A stretch of DNA of 64,000 nucleotides from assembly GCA_002104945.1 (NCBI GenBank), contig MCFH01000033.1, positions 496,001 to 560,000 on the forward strand, written 5' to 3'. The notes under the pieces were generated by a model. It had not been told where the DNA came from and ran no database searches. It saw only the letters and a list, made by a program, of their open reading frames with translations. This document shows positions 1 through 12,900 of this stretch, piece by piece. Both the position numbers and the translations under genes were made by a program. Every line of letters starts with the position of its first letter. The stretch's first letter is position 1. Source of the DNA: Piromyces finnis (Eukaryota > Neocallimastigomycota > Neocallimastigomycetes > Neocallimastigales > Neocallimastigaceae).

Positions 1-1827
1 TTCATCAAGCATAGGAAGTGAAAAACGTTTATTCGTTGGTTCTTCATACCAATGATCCAAATCAAGACTTACACCACTTGGATCTGATGCAAGGTTTTCG
101 AAATGATCATGCCACACCTCTAGTTGTTCTTCTGTAGCAACAACTAATTCTCCATTTTTATTTTTAATTGGTTGAGCAATAAAGAAAGAATCTTTTCCAA
201 TTTTTGCAGTTTTCTTGATCCATTTCCAGGCCTTCTTAGGATTATGACTCTTCATATACTCACATCCTGTTTTAATCCAATGAAGATATTCTTGTTTCCT
301 AAATTCATTACATCTTTTGTGGATGTAATCGATGAGCTTACGGTAGATTTTAATCCTTTTAATAAATTCATCTATATCATAAATTCTTTCTTTTTTAAAT
401 CTCTTATACAACTTCATTTTGATTTTTTGAAGATTAAAAATTTGTTGTGAAATATGAAATGAAGACTTTATAACATTATTTGCTGAGGTAATACTGAGCT
501 CGTCTGCAATTGAAAAAGCAGTTGAAGTAAACTCTTTGGAAAGTTCATCTGTAGAAACATTAGGATCGTTGAATTTTGCTGAAAGTATTTGGAATTTATT
601 ATGACTGAGAATAGATTCCTTTTCCTCAATACATTTTAATCTATTCCATTTCAGAATTTTCTTAGGAACATTAAAGTCATTAGAAAAATCTTCCATAGGA
701 ATAATTTTACCATTAATAAGAAGTGGCTTATGGTCTGAAACAGGATAAAAATTATTTATAAATGATCCTGAGTGAATAAGATCTTTCATCTTCGAGTTGA
801 TAAGAGCATGGTCAATGTCGGAAGATTGATCATCTCGAGTCCAAGAGATAGTCGACCCTCTAAGCGGAAGAATTTCCAAATCTCCTAATCCATTAGTTGA
901 TAACCAGTTGGATAATTTAACTTTAGACATATTAAAATCACCAACAAGAATCGATGGATGGGATGAATGAGTTTGTAACCACAAGCGAACTTCTAACTTT
1001 GCATGATCAACATAGATGTTGTGATGACTATGAGGCATATAAACATTTCCAATCGAGCATTTGAATCTATTCCAAAGACTAAAAGTATAAATAGAAATAA
1101 TATACTTTCCAGAGAAGTTTTCAAGTGAGGCTTGACATGAGGAAGAATCGTTGCTATTATTATTATTATTAAAGTCATCGTTATTAATGGATGATGCATC
1201 AGAGGAATAAGTAGAACTATTACTAGATGGCTGTGAAACTGAAGAACTATCAACTATTGAACTGTTATCAGAGTTGATAGAACTATTAGAATTAATTGTT
1301 GAATGTTGAGATTGAAATTGTGTTTGCTGTAGATCTGGAATATTTTCATGATGGGAAACTTGTTGAAGATCCTGTTGAAGATCTAGTTGAAGATCGGATT
1401 GTTGATGAGATTGTTGAACTGATTGTTGAAATGATTGTTGAATAGAATGTTGATGTTTATTAGAAACTAAAATTTTACGTTTGAGAGTGGAAAAAGTGTA
1501 TTTGTGATTCCTTCTACTACGAGCTGAAAAGGAAATTGAGGTAACTGAAAGTTTCTTCTTTAACATGTGTAAGATTTTAATACAATCTTTCGATGAACCA
1601 TGAACCTTGACTAAGAAAAAGTGATCATTGAAAGTCTGAAAATATTTAACACTAATAACTGAATTAAATTTATCTTCTAGAATAACCTCGAGTTTTTCCC
1701 ATAGCATATTTACTGACCATGATCGAATACCACGGATAAAGAAGGAGCGAATATCATCTAAGGGGATACCATAAGACCGGGTACCACGTCTGATATAATT
1801 CTTGTCTTTAATATAAAGGACTGACAT
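1..1827 (-). CDS. Non-LTR (LINE-like) retrotransposon ORF, 5' part, runs off the left edge
   Basis: Reading the minus strand from the ATG at 1827, the frame stays open for 609 codons to base 1 with no stop, so the C-terminal part (where reverse transcriptase is expected) lies outside the window. Residues 1-120 are basic and contain an RRM-like stretch resembling LINE ORF1 proteins. Residues 125-230 are Gln/Ser/Asn-rich low complexity. From about 236 there is an endonuclease/exonuclease/phosphatase fold: strand-rich GKYIISIYTF, NVYMPH, the catalytic GDFNM, SDIDHAL and the terminal SDHKPL. After this comes the linker that usually precedes reverse transcriptase, with a WKWIKK segment. The first third of the nuclease domain (the Asn and Glu catalytic motifs) is not seen. 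The family call is firm; whether the copy is active is doubtful. Confidence 0.85.
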   Translation of the reverse strand, partial: MSVLYIKDKNYIRRGTRSYGIPLDDIRSFFIRGIRSWSVNMLWEKLEVILEDKFNSVISVKYFQTFNDHFFLVKVHGSSKDCIKILHMLKKKLSVTSISFSARSRRNHKYTFSTLKRKILVSNKHQHSIQQSFQQSVQQSHQQSDLQLDLQQDLQQVSHHENIPDLQQTQFQSQHSTINSNSSINSDNSSIVDSSSVSQPSSNSSTYSSDASSINNDDFNNNNNSNDSSSCQASLENFSGKYIISIYTFSLWNRFKCSIGNVYMPHSHHNIYVDHAKLEVRLWLQTHSSHPSILVGDFNMSKVKLSNWLSTNGLGDLEILPLRGSTISWTRDDQSSDIDHALINSKMKDLIHSGSFINNFYPVSDHKPLLINGKIIPMEDFSNDFNVPKKILKWNRLKCIEEKESILSHNKFQILSAKFNDPNVSTDELSKEFTSTAFSIADELSITSANNVIKSSFHISQQIFNLQKIKMKLYKRFKKERIYDIDEFIKRIKIYRKLIDYIHKRCNEFRKQEYLHWIKTGCEYMKSHNPKKAWKWIKKTAKIGKDSFFIAQPIKNKNGELVVATEEQLEVWHDHFENLASDPSGVSLDLDHWYEEPTNKRFSLPMLDE

Positions 1828-2427
1828 GATAATAAATTCTAATTAAAAATATTGAATATAAAATAAATACTAATAAAAATTATAAATATAACGTATATGG
1901 AAAAAAAATCTGTCTCTCTCTCTCTTCTTAAAAGTACTGGATAGTACAAAAATTGTTACGATGCTTTGTTTAAAGTTTCTTTTTTTTTTGAATTCTAGTT
2001 GTAAATTTTCTTTAAAAATTCTAGTTTTGGTTTGTTGTTAGTAAATTCGAATCGCTTTTTGACACTAAACTTGTTTGACTTTACTTTTCATTAAATATTT
2101 AAATTGGTAAAAAATTTGAATCAAGAATGTCGACACCAGAAAGCTTGTGAATAGTATTTTTACATGATGTAGAGTGAATCAGTCTCTTACAAGAAACAAT
2201 ACAACAATAGCTACATGAATATAAAAGTACAATGCAAATGCTAAAGTTGACTACATTGGATTCTTACAAGAGAAGAGTAGTACTACATGAATACATGAAT
2301 AAAAGAAAAAATACAGCAACAAAATGTATTACTCTTCTAATTAAATACTATACAAACTTACCTGAAAAATCAAACATTCACTTATTCATCAAATACTTAA
2401 ATTTGATGAATAAAATGTTTTTTAATC
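1828..2427. other. Spacer upstream of the LINE ORF
   Basis: AT-rich sequence between the LINE start codon and the tandem repeats. It holds a short CT run near 1911-1926 and poly-T. A 69-codon plus-strand frame at 2232-2441 has no recognisable domain and runs into the repeat. By position this is most likely the 5' untranslated region of the minus-strand element. Confidence 0.4.
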
Positions 2428-2895
2428 GCTCAGTACCATGAGCTTAGTCCTAATAATTTTCCCTTGAAGACTAACCAAGCATCCATTGCGCAATGCTTGG
2501 ATTTAATTCTTTCTACTCTCTCAGTACCATGAGCATGAGTAGACCCCCTTGAGAAATTACATTTATTAAATAAATGAAGGCACATTCCTAAGAGGGCACC
2601 AAGCATCCATTGCGCAATACTTGGATTTAATTCTTTCTACTCTCTCAGTACCATGAGCATGAGTAGACCCCCTTGATATCTTTCTACTCTCTCAGTACCA
2701 TGAACATGAGTAGACCGCCTTGAGAAATTACATTTATTAAATAAATGAAGGCACATTCCTAAGAGGGCACCAAGCATCCATTGCGCAATACTTGGATTTA
2801 ATTCTTTCTACTCTCTCAGTACCATGAGCATGAGTAGACCCCCTTGAGAAACTACATTTATTAAATAAATGAAGGCACGTTCCCAAGAGGGAAGT
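2428..2895. repeat. 124-bp tandem repeat with conserved hairpins, upstream of the LINE ORF
   Basis: Three units start at 2475, 2599 and 2770. The spacing is 124 bp, then 171 bp, where a 47-bp partial duplication (about 2677-2723) is inserted. Each unit carries three inverted repeats: CCAAGCAT...ATGCTTGG (2475-2500; later copies read ATACTTGG), CTACTC...GAGTAG, and TTTATTAAATAAA. A degenerate start copy of the CTCAGTACCATGAG core is at 2428-2443. The array lies 600-1070 bp upstream of the minus-strand LINE ATG, where promoter-bearing 5' monomers of such elements can sit. The repeat itself is plain; its link to the element is inference. Confidence 0.8.
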
Positions 2896-3901
2896 ATAAA
2901 ATATTAACAATTTATAAAATGTTCAACAATTTTATTACTGTTATTAATTAAATGTCTATTGTCAAACCATTTACAATAATTGGAAAAAGATAAAAAATAA
3001 AACACACCAGTAACTCTTTTTTTTTTTAATTTTATTTTATTATTTATTTTTTTATATATTAAACTTTTTTATACATATTTTATTTTCTTTTATATTAAAT
3101 TAAAATATTTAGAATATAATATCCTCTCTTCTAAAATATTATATCTATTATAAATTAATTCTCAAAAAGATACTAATAATTTTATATAAAAAATTTTTAA
3201 ACTTATAAAATTTACAAATGAATATAAAAATATATTATATAATAAAAAAAAAAGATAGGTTATGTTATAATAAATGTTATATTCGTTATTAATTTTTTAT
3301 ATATATAAAAAATATTAATTATTATTTGGAACTTTTTTTCTAATTTTATGATTTTTAATGAATGATTCAAAGAAAAATATATAATTATTCAATTATACTT
3401 TTTTCTTCTTTGTTTGTTCATTTTTTTTTTTTTGTTACTCATAATATTCTATTGATTTTTGAATTACTATTTAAATACAAAAAAATTGAACTTTGGAAAT
3501 TGAACTTTTTTTTCTATATTGGTTTTGGTTTGTGGTTCGTTTTTTGGAATTAATAAATTAATTTTTTTATCAGGCTTTATGATTAGGATTATATAATGGT
3601 ATAAAAATAATAATTTTCATTTTAAATTTATAAATTCTTTTTAGCCTTGACATTTAGTGTTTGTATGTTAAAAAAAATGTGTGGTTTTTTGAATTATAAA
3701 TGGAACTTTGTTACTGCTTTTTTTATTCTTACTTTATATAGTTACAATAAAAAAAATATTTTTCTTATTTCTTTTGGGTTGGTATTTATATTTTTTTTCT
3801 TTTTGATGTTTTAATTTCTTATGTCAATGTTAATGTGTTTTTTTTTTTTTTTTAATCATTATTTTAAATTTTATAAATGAAATTTAAAATAATTTTTCTA
3901 T
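2896..3901. other. AT-rich intergenic stretch, 3' flank of FAS
   Basis: Very AT-rich with many T-runs. The only open frame (3362-3553, 63 codons, Phe-rich) looks like chance. The end nearest 3901 must hold the 3' untranslated region and poly(A) signal of the minus-strand fatty acid synthase gene. I see no other feature. Confidence 0.5.
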
Positions 3902-6900
3902 CTAATTAGCATAAGCCATAGCAATAGCGAATTGACCAGAGTGGCTGATAGTAACCTTAACATCATTAACACCAACAGACTTAATCTTGTCTTTTAATTC
4001 TTGACTTAAAAGAACCTTTGGAGCACCAGATTCAGCCATAACAACTTCAATGTCCTTTAATGGAGCACCAGCACCTTCCCAGATCTTTTGAGCTTCTAAT
4101 GAATATGAGGAAATAGCCTTAATAACGGCTTCCTTAGCAGCCCATCTACCGGCAAAGCTAGAGCGAGCATCTGGTTTGCTCTTACAGTAATTTATTTCAG
4201 TTGAAGTAAAGTTGCGTTCTACGAAACTTTCATTTTCAATATTTATTTCAGAAATTAAAGCAACATCAACACCAACACCATTACCAACCTTAGAATCAAC
4301 AGTATTGTCGGCCATTTGCTTAAGAATAGCGTTCATAGCTTGAGTATCTTCAGTTGGGGCCTTCTTTTCGTTTTTCTTGGCGAATTGTTGTTCATAATCC
4401 CACTTCTTAGTCTTCTTGTTGTAAGAAGCACGAGCTAATGGGTTTAAGTAAACAGCACTTTCTTGTTCTGGAGTGTATGGTGGTTCATCCTTAACTTGGA
4501 CAAAGTCTTCACCAGTTAAGGTATCGTGAAGCTTTCTAAAGGCCTTGTGTTCACGGATATCACGCTTAGCCTTGTAAGCATTGTAAGTATTTTCATCAAG
4601 AGTAGCAAAGAGACAGTCTGGGTGGACAACTAAAATTTCACCACCAACTTGACCGAAACCGAATGACTTTAATAAACCAGCCTTAACACCTGGAGTCTTG
4701 AAAGTCTTGTTATTGAACCAAAGATGTTCATACTTTTCAAGAAGTGGATCAATGTTATCAGCATTACGGTTACCTGGAACAATACCAGTTTGAAGAATTT
4801 GGATAACACCATTTAACATCCAAGCAGCAGCAGCACCCTTACCGTGACCAGTAAGATACTTTTGACAAACTACTGGACAAGCGTTACCCTTAGTACGACC
4901 AAGATGTTCGAATTGCTTGTTGAATACATCAGATTCATTCTTATCATTGGCCTTAGTACCAGTACCGTGGAAGGAAGCAACACCAATATCATCAACAGTA
5001 AGACCAAAGGCAGCTAAAGCACCACGTAATGGAGAAATAGTTGGATCATTCTTGTAGAATTCTTGTCCCCAAACTTGGAAGGCTTCCTTTTCTTGCTTAC
5101 GAGCTTCAGCATCAATGAAAGCAGTTCTTTCTTCAATAAAGGCATCAATAACTTCTTGAGATTCGCCTTCCATATCCTTAACTTCTTCATTCATTAATTC
5201 TAATTCTTCTTCAACCCATGACTTAATCCATCTCTTACGAGCATTTAATTGACGAGCACGATACTTTGGATTTAATAATGGACTCTTACCATTTCCAACT
5301 TCACGAGCAGTGGTTAAAATACCTTGACCTGGAGCTGGAACAGATCTTCCTTCCTTATCGGTAGCAGTAGCACTGTGAGCAATAATACCGTAAATTGGAA
5401 CACCCATCTTAAGAGCAAGGCTAGCTGGCATTAAAACTTGTGTACCAACACCTTGAGCTTCCATGAAACCACCACGAGAGGAGGCAGTTGGTCTAGACAT
5501 TTCATCTGGTTCACGACCCTTAGCCATTTCTTCACGAGAGTTGGAAGTAGCCTTCATTTGAGCAAATTCATATGAACCTTCTTCTTGGAAGTCATCATAA
5601 CCACCAACAAATACAACCTTAGCCTTACCAGATAAAATGGTGTCAATACCAATATCAAGAGATTCAACAGCAGAAGCACAAGCACCAACTGGAGTACGAA
5701 TTGGACCAGAGGAAGAAAGTAATAATAAGTTAATCCAAGCACTCATGGTATTAACGAAAGTTTCTTGGAGAATATCACTTTGAAGTGGCTTATCTAAGAA
5801 ACGATCCTTGAAGATAGCACGGTTAGCGATTTCAGCACCAACACCAGAACCACAAGCATTTCCGACTTCGGAAACGTGAACATATTCGTAGAATTCATAT
5901 GGATCAGTAATACCAGCACTAACTAAAGCTTCAACGGCTGATACAATACAGTAACAAGTAATGATATCAACTTGTTCAATGATATCCTTTGGAATACCAT
6001 AACGAGCTGGATCCCAACCAGTTGGTAATTGACCAGCAACTAAACGATCAAATTGTAAAGCCTTAGCAACATAGATTGAAGCTCCCTTTAAGATACGAAC
6101 CATGTAACGACCATCTCCAACTTCGTAAACTTCAACATTTTCTTCGTGTTGACGCTTGAAGGTTTCAGCTTCTTCCTTACTAGCTTCGAATGGTGGAAGA
6201 TCAGTATCAACCATAACTTCTTGAAGGAACTTCTTCTTTTCTGGGTTGTAACCATTGAAAAGTTCTGGTTCAATAAGACGAATACCAGTGTGAGCAAGAA
6301 TGTCCTTTTCATAAGTAGCCTTAATATCAATATCCTTAATTGGAGCACCACTCTTAGCATCTACCCAACCAGAGTAGAGAGTACCATCTGGCATTTGCTT
6401 GAAGGTTACATGCTTAATGAATCCCATAATCCAAGCTAATTCAACACAACCTTCAAGAGAGAATTTACCTTCAGCTTCCATTTCCCAACGAGTACGGCAG
6501 TTACCGTATGGACCAACTTCACCATAACCAGTAACAACAACAACACGGTCAAGATCTAATAAGTCGCGTAAGTATTCCATGTCCTTTAATTGTTCACGAC
6601 TCTTTAATTCTGGGAATTCAATACGAATGTTAGAACGTGGTTCAACAGTTCTCTTTTCTTCAACCTTGTTAGCACCAATAATTTCAGTGTGAGCCTTATC
6701 TTCATCAATGACTAACTTCTTCTTTTCAGATTCATTAACCATCTTTTCACGAATTTGACGAAGAGCAACATTCATATCAGCCATGTATTGCATACCACCG
6801 TTAAGATCAGCGTAAATTGGGTTCTTACGAGAAAGAGAAACCATAACATCACTAACAAGACCAATGATGTTAAATGCCATTTCAGTAGTAGTGAAAGTAC

Positions 6901-9900
6901 GGCAGTTACCAACACTTTCAATACCTTCAGAGATGAGGTTATTACTGTTCATTAAACCAGTACCTCTAGTCCAACCAATACAAGCACCAGTAATGGATAA
7001 GTACTTAGACCAGGTTTCAGATCTCCAACGGTTTAATAAGTTTTCTAAACCAATCTTAGATTCACCATATAAACCATCACCACCGAATGTACCATGGTTT
7101 GGAGAAAGTGGAAGAATAACTTGGGCAGAAACAAGAGAACGAACCTTCATCTTTTGAGTACGGATAGCACCTAAAATACGAATGACGTTAGTTAACATAA
7201 TACGATGAGCTAATTCACTCTTGCCATCTAAATCACTAATATCACGACCATTTTCAGAGATAGCAGCAAATGGAATAACTAAATCAAGATCCCAACCGAG
7301 ACCGTTGGAACGACTATCCTTAGAGTAAATGAATTCAATAAGATCATTAACATCCTTCTTAGAACCTTGGTTGAATGGAACAACAACTAAGGCAGAACCC
7401 TTAGTACCAACTTGTTCATAAACACTTCTAAAGTGTTCTAAAGTCTTACGACGGTAACTAGAAGTAGTAGCAACAACCTTAGCACCACCAGCTAAGAGGT
7501 ACTTAACAACACATTCACCAATAGAGTTTCTACCACAACCAGTAATAAGAACATGCTTACCAGCGAATGAAATACCATCTTCAGCAATCTTCTTAAGTTC
7601 ATTTAAGTAAACCTTAGACATAGCTTCATCAATGTTATCGACACCATTAGCAGCTTGGTCACGAACAAAGAGGTATGGAACCTTCTTAGTAATAGAACCA
7701 ATAGTTTGCATGGCACCATCTTCCATTTCCTTAACATAGTCAGAAGATGTTTCAATACCCTTACGTGGAACTTCCTTATAAATCATTTGACCTTGTTCAT
7801 CAATAATGGCATGTGGAGCTTGGAATGGACCATTGAATTTAAAGATTGGTTTTCCAGAAGACTTTTCAATTTCTTCTAATAAAGCAGCAGTAACCTTTTC
7901 TAATGTAGCCTTGATTTCAGCATCCTTTTGATCAGCAACAACCTTCTTGTGAACAAATTCAATTTGTTGACGAAGAGAATTGTTGGCACGATTAACCATA
8001 GTACGGAAGAGATCGGAAGAAATGATAGCATCAGCATCCTTCTTTTCTCCAGCAAGAATATCATAGACCATGAACCAGAAGTCTTGGTAACCCCAGTTCC
8101 AGCTAGAGTCAAAGACACGAGCCTTCATGCTACTGAACATTGGCTTAATACCATTAGCATAATCTTCACCATGTTCTTCAAACCAAATATCAAGATCAGA
8201 TTGAAGCTTAGCAGTAGATTCAGCAGAAGCAACTAATTTCTTTTGATCTTCACGAAGATCAACACCAAGGTACTTAGCGTAAGTTTCTAATTGTTCACGA
8301 ATAAGTGAATCTTGCTTCATTCTTAAAGCAGTAACTTCAGCACTGTTAACCATACCCATGGCAGCAACACCTGGAACAGCAGCAGCAACAGCACCACCAG
8401 CACCACCCTTAGAAAGACCAAGAGAGTTAGCACTGGAGTAAAGTTCAACAGCCTTATCTAACCAGGCTTGTGCATCAGCTTCAGAACCTAAACGTGAAGA
8501 TGGTTCAATAGTGGTACTGTAAAGTAATACACCATCGGTTCTTCTTTCACCTAAACCATAGCTACTCTTAAGATATTCCTTAGCCTTAGAAGCAGAGAAA
8601 CCAGCTGGCATCTTACCACTAAGCATACGGTTAACCATAGTAGATGTGTATTTACCTAACTTACCACTGTGGTTAGCACCAATAGCACTACCTAATTCAC
8701 TAATGGCTAATTCTTCAGCCTTTAATGGAATACTATTACCACCAAATTCAGTGTGTAAATCACCAGATACTTCATTTTGAACAGTACTACGTCCACCAGA
8801 TAATTCCTTAATAGACTTACTCATTGGAATTTCGTTAATAGTCTTCTTTAATTTTTGAGCTAACATTACACGAATAATTTCATTTGGAGCAATTGGAGCA
8901 TCACCAACAGCAGCAGCTGGAGCAGCTGGAGCAGCAGCAACTGGCATAGCTACTGGCATAGCTACTGGAGCAGCAGCAGCTGGAGCAGCAGAACCCTTTG
9001 AAATAGAAACACCAGTGGCAGAAGAATAAGTACTAACTACAGAATCTAACCAAGCTTGAGCATCAGCTTCAGATCCTAAACGAGAGGATGGTTCCATGGT
9101 AGTAGCAACTAATAAAACACCATCAGTACGACCCTTTCCAAGACCATAACTGTTAGCTAAATAGTTCTTTACAGCAGATGCGTTGAAACCAGCTGGCATC
9201 TTACCACTAAGCATACGATTAATCATTTGAGTAGTGTACTTACCAAGTGAACCATTGAAGTTAGAAGAAATTTGCTTACCAAGATCTTCTAAAGATAATT
9301 CTTCAGCCTTTAATGGAATACTATTACCACCAAATTCAGTGTGTAAATCACCAGAAACTTCATTTTGAACAGTACTACGTCCACCAGATAATTCCTTAAT
9401 AGATTTTGTCATTGGAATTTCGCTGAGAGACTTCTTTAATTTTTGAGCCAAGATAACACGAATAATTTCAGAAGCAGTAACTGGGGCATCACCAACAGCA
9501 GCAGCTGGGGCAGCAGCAACTGGAGCTGGAGCGGCAACTGGGACTGGAGCTGGGACTGGAGCTGGAGCAGCCTTTGGAGCTTCAACTGGAGCTGGAGCTG
9601 GAGCAGCTTCTTCTTCTTCAAAGTTCATATCATCTAATTCATAGTAAATTTCAGCAGTATCCTTAGAGTAAGCTAAAAGTTGACGCTTCTTACCAAGAGC
9701 AAGATCAGATTTACTGTAATTCTTGGCAAGAGTACGTTTAGCCATACCAACTAAAGTTGGAGTTGGACCAAATTCAATTAAACGTTCAATATCAACACCA
9801 CCCTTCTTAGAGGAGTTGAATAAGTATTCTTGAGTCTTAATCCATTGAACAGCAGAAGCTAATTGGTAAGATAATAATTCAATCATAATAATGTATGGAA

Positions 9901-12900
9901 TTTCTAATAAATGTTGATCCCATTCTTCAATAATCTTTTCCAAGTAGGTTGAGTTGGTACGCTTTTGAAGGCGAATGGCATAATCCTTTTCAACAGAGAA
10001 TGGTTCACCCATTAAGTTTGGAATGTAACGACCAACAAGGCACTTAACATCAACATCTTCCTTACGAACACTCTTATGAAGTAATTCACGGAAGGTTGGA
10101 ACACCCCATAATAAGTATGAAGAGTGGAATGGAACATCAATACCACGAAGTGGAATTGTAGCAGCACCTCTTTCAATTTGGAACCATTTTTCCTTAGCCT
10201 TACGTTCTTCAGCTAATTTAACATAATAAGTAATCTTTTCATTAACAAAGTCCATAGCTTGGTCAGCATCTTCCTTGTATAAAGAGATAAACTTCTTAGC
10301 TTCAGCACGAAGATTAGTTAATAAGTTCTTAAGAGCTTCAAGACTAACAAGATCACCAGTAGCAACATATTGGAAGTCTTCAACATTATAGTTAACAATT
10401 TCTAAAAGTCCACCATGTTCATTGTTAATCTTCTTAACAACTTCAACAAGTAAATCGAATGAGAAGTATGGGTGAACACGAACTGGATTAACAGCACACA
10501 TAGCATAATCGGAACGGTTTAATTCATCTCTTTCAACAGATGATTGCATAACAAGACCACGGTAGAATACAATTTCAGTCATACTTTCAATACTTAAAGT
10601 ATTGGCGACACAAGAAAGAGCAGCATATTCACCAAGAGAGTGACCAGCGAAAACAGCATCATCACAAATGTAACCATTTTCAAGCATATCTTCAAAAGCA
10701 GCTCTTTCAGTAATAGTAATAGCTGGTTGGGTGAATTGGGTGGCATTTAATAAACCGTTTGGTGATTTGTATTCATAGTAAAGAGTGTTTTCATCAATAT
10801 CTGGGAAAATACGCTTAGTTTGAACCTTTCCGTTAGAATCAATAATTTCACAAGTCATCTTGATGTAATTTTCTCTAATCTTTTCACCTTCTTCACCACC
10901 AAAGTAGACAGTAAGTGATTTTGGATTAGTACGAACAATTTCAAGAATTGAGTAACCATACTTCTTCATTAAGAAGGAATCAGCTCTATCCCAAACAGAC
11001 TTGGCAACACTAGATTTGTTGTATAAGTCTTGACCCATACCAACTTCTTGGGCACCTTGACCAGTAAAGACATAAGCAGTTGGCTTTTGCTTAACTTCAG
11101 CTTCACCTTCCATAACAGTTTCATTGGTACGTAAGTCCTTAACAGAAACCTTAATGATCTTTCTACCATTGTGCATACCAACATGAGTAAGAGTAGTCTT
11201 AAGTTCATCCTTTGGTGAAACCATACCAATGAAATTGACCTTGTAAGAAACAACACGTTCAGCACAATTATCAGCAGCATAGGTTTCAACGTAACGACGA
11301 GTAGCAGCACTAGTCCACATACCATGAGTAATTGGAACATCAAGATCAGCTAAGTTAGCAAAGTAGAAGTTAGTGTGAATTGGGTTAACATCACCAGAAG
11401 CAAGAGAGTAATCTTCATTAGTGTTTGGAGCACGTTGGAGAAGAGAAACACCCTTTGGAAGAATGTTGTAACCACCATTTTCAAAGTAAATCTTACGATC
11501 ATTAGCCTTAGCGTACTTCTTGATAAATTCAATAGCTGGGTTACCAAGAGTAGTTTCATTACCTTCTAACTTTTCATCAGTAGTACTGTCATAGTTGAAT
11601 TGACCAACTTCTTCCATTTGGAATCCATGGACAGCGCTATTATTAATGTAAATCTTACCCTTAGTAGTAATGCTACTGTAAGTAGTCTTAGTAGCGAAAC
11701 GCTTTTCAGTCTTTAACTTGAAGACTAACTTAACACCAATTTGAATCTTTTCTGGTTCAGTGAAAGAAACGTATTGACGAGTCATTAAAGCATTTAAGAT
11801 ATTTTCATCCTTAACTTCAAGAATGTATTCTGGTTCTTCACGGATGTTGAAAGTCATGTTGTAGTCATCAAACTTACCACGACATAAGAAACTACTGGTA
11901 ACCTTAACGTATTCCTTACCTTCTCTGAATACATGACCAGTAACTTCAATTAACTTACCGGAATCAAGGTTAGTAACAGCAGAAATGATAGAACGAGTAT
12001 CAACAACTTCTCCAACCTTTAATGGACGTGGGTCAACAACTTCGTAACCATTGTTCATATGGACTAAACGAGTAATATCGGCATCAAATTCCTTGGCGAA
12101 AATAGTCTTGAAGACAGAAACCCAAGAAGTAACAATAATAAAGTCCATAGATGGAACAAGCTTGTTAGATGGATGAGTGTAACGAGTAACGTCAGAGAAG
12201 AACTTAACATCTTCTTCAGTAACACGCTTCTTACACTTGTAAATGGTAGTAAGATCACCCCAACCATCACCAGAATCTTCTGGACCATACCATAATTTAT
12301 AGTAAAATTCAGCAATACGCTTGTTACGTCCTTCCATAACTTCATGGATTGGAGTACTACCTTGTTCTGGAGTGTAACGGAAGAGAAGTCTCATAACTTC
12401 AGCACCAGCAACACCTGGAACACCCCATTCACGTAAACCAACAGTAATAACGCGTTGATCATCAATTTCAGCTTCAAGAGCTGGGAGTTCCATACTACGG
12501 TTCCATCCAAAGATTTCAATCTTAGTAATATCACCCTTAGTATCGTGGAAGATCTTAACAATTTGAGAAGTACGTGGCTTAAAGACACGCTTGAAACGGT
12601 TGTGAGTGGTAGATTTGTTACGAGCAATAGTTGGAGTACATAATAAAGCTCTTAACCATCCATACTTTGGACCAGCCATGAATTCAATCCATTCCTTAGT
12701 ATCTGGTAATTGATCTTCTTGGTCTGGAAGAGTGTAAATCATAGTATTACCATCCTTTTCAACCTTAACATTGTCTGGAACTACAGAAACTTCAGCTGGG
12801 ATTGGAGTACCACCAAGATATTCAACTTCTGGAACTGCACGGTTGGCATAGTAACGAGATTCAATAGACTTAATGTGACTCTTAATAATTCCATCTAAGA

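Noticed and set aside
2232-2441. 69-codon plus-strand frame
   Set aside because: It runs antisense to the presumed LINE leader, ends within the repeat array, and has no domain.
2428-2895. CRISPR-like array
   Set aside because: The units are contiguous tandem copies without unique spacers, and the genome is eukaryotic.
3362-3553. 63-codon Phe-rich frame
   Set aside because: Composition follows the T-rich background; no motif.
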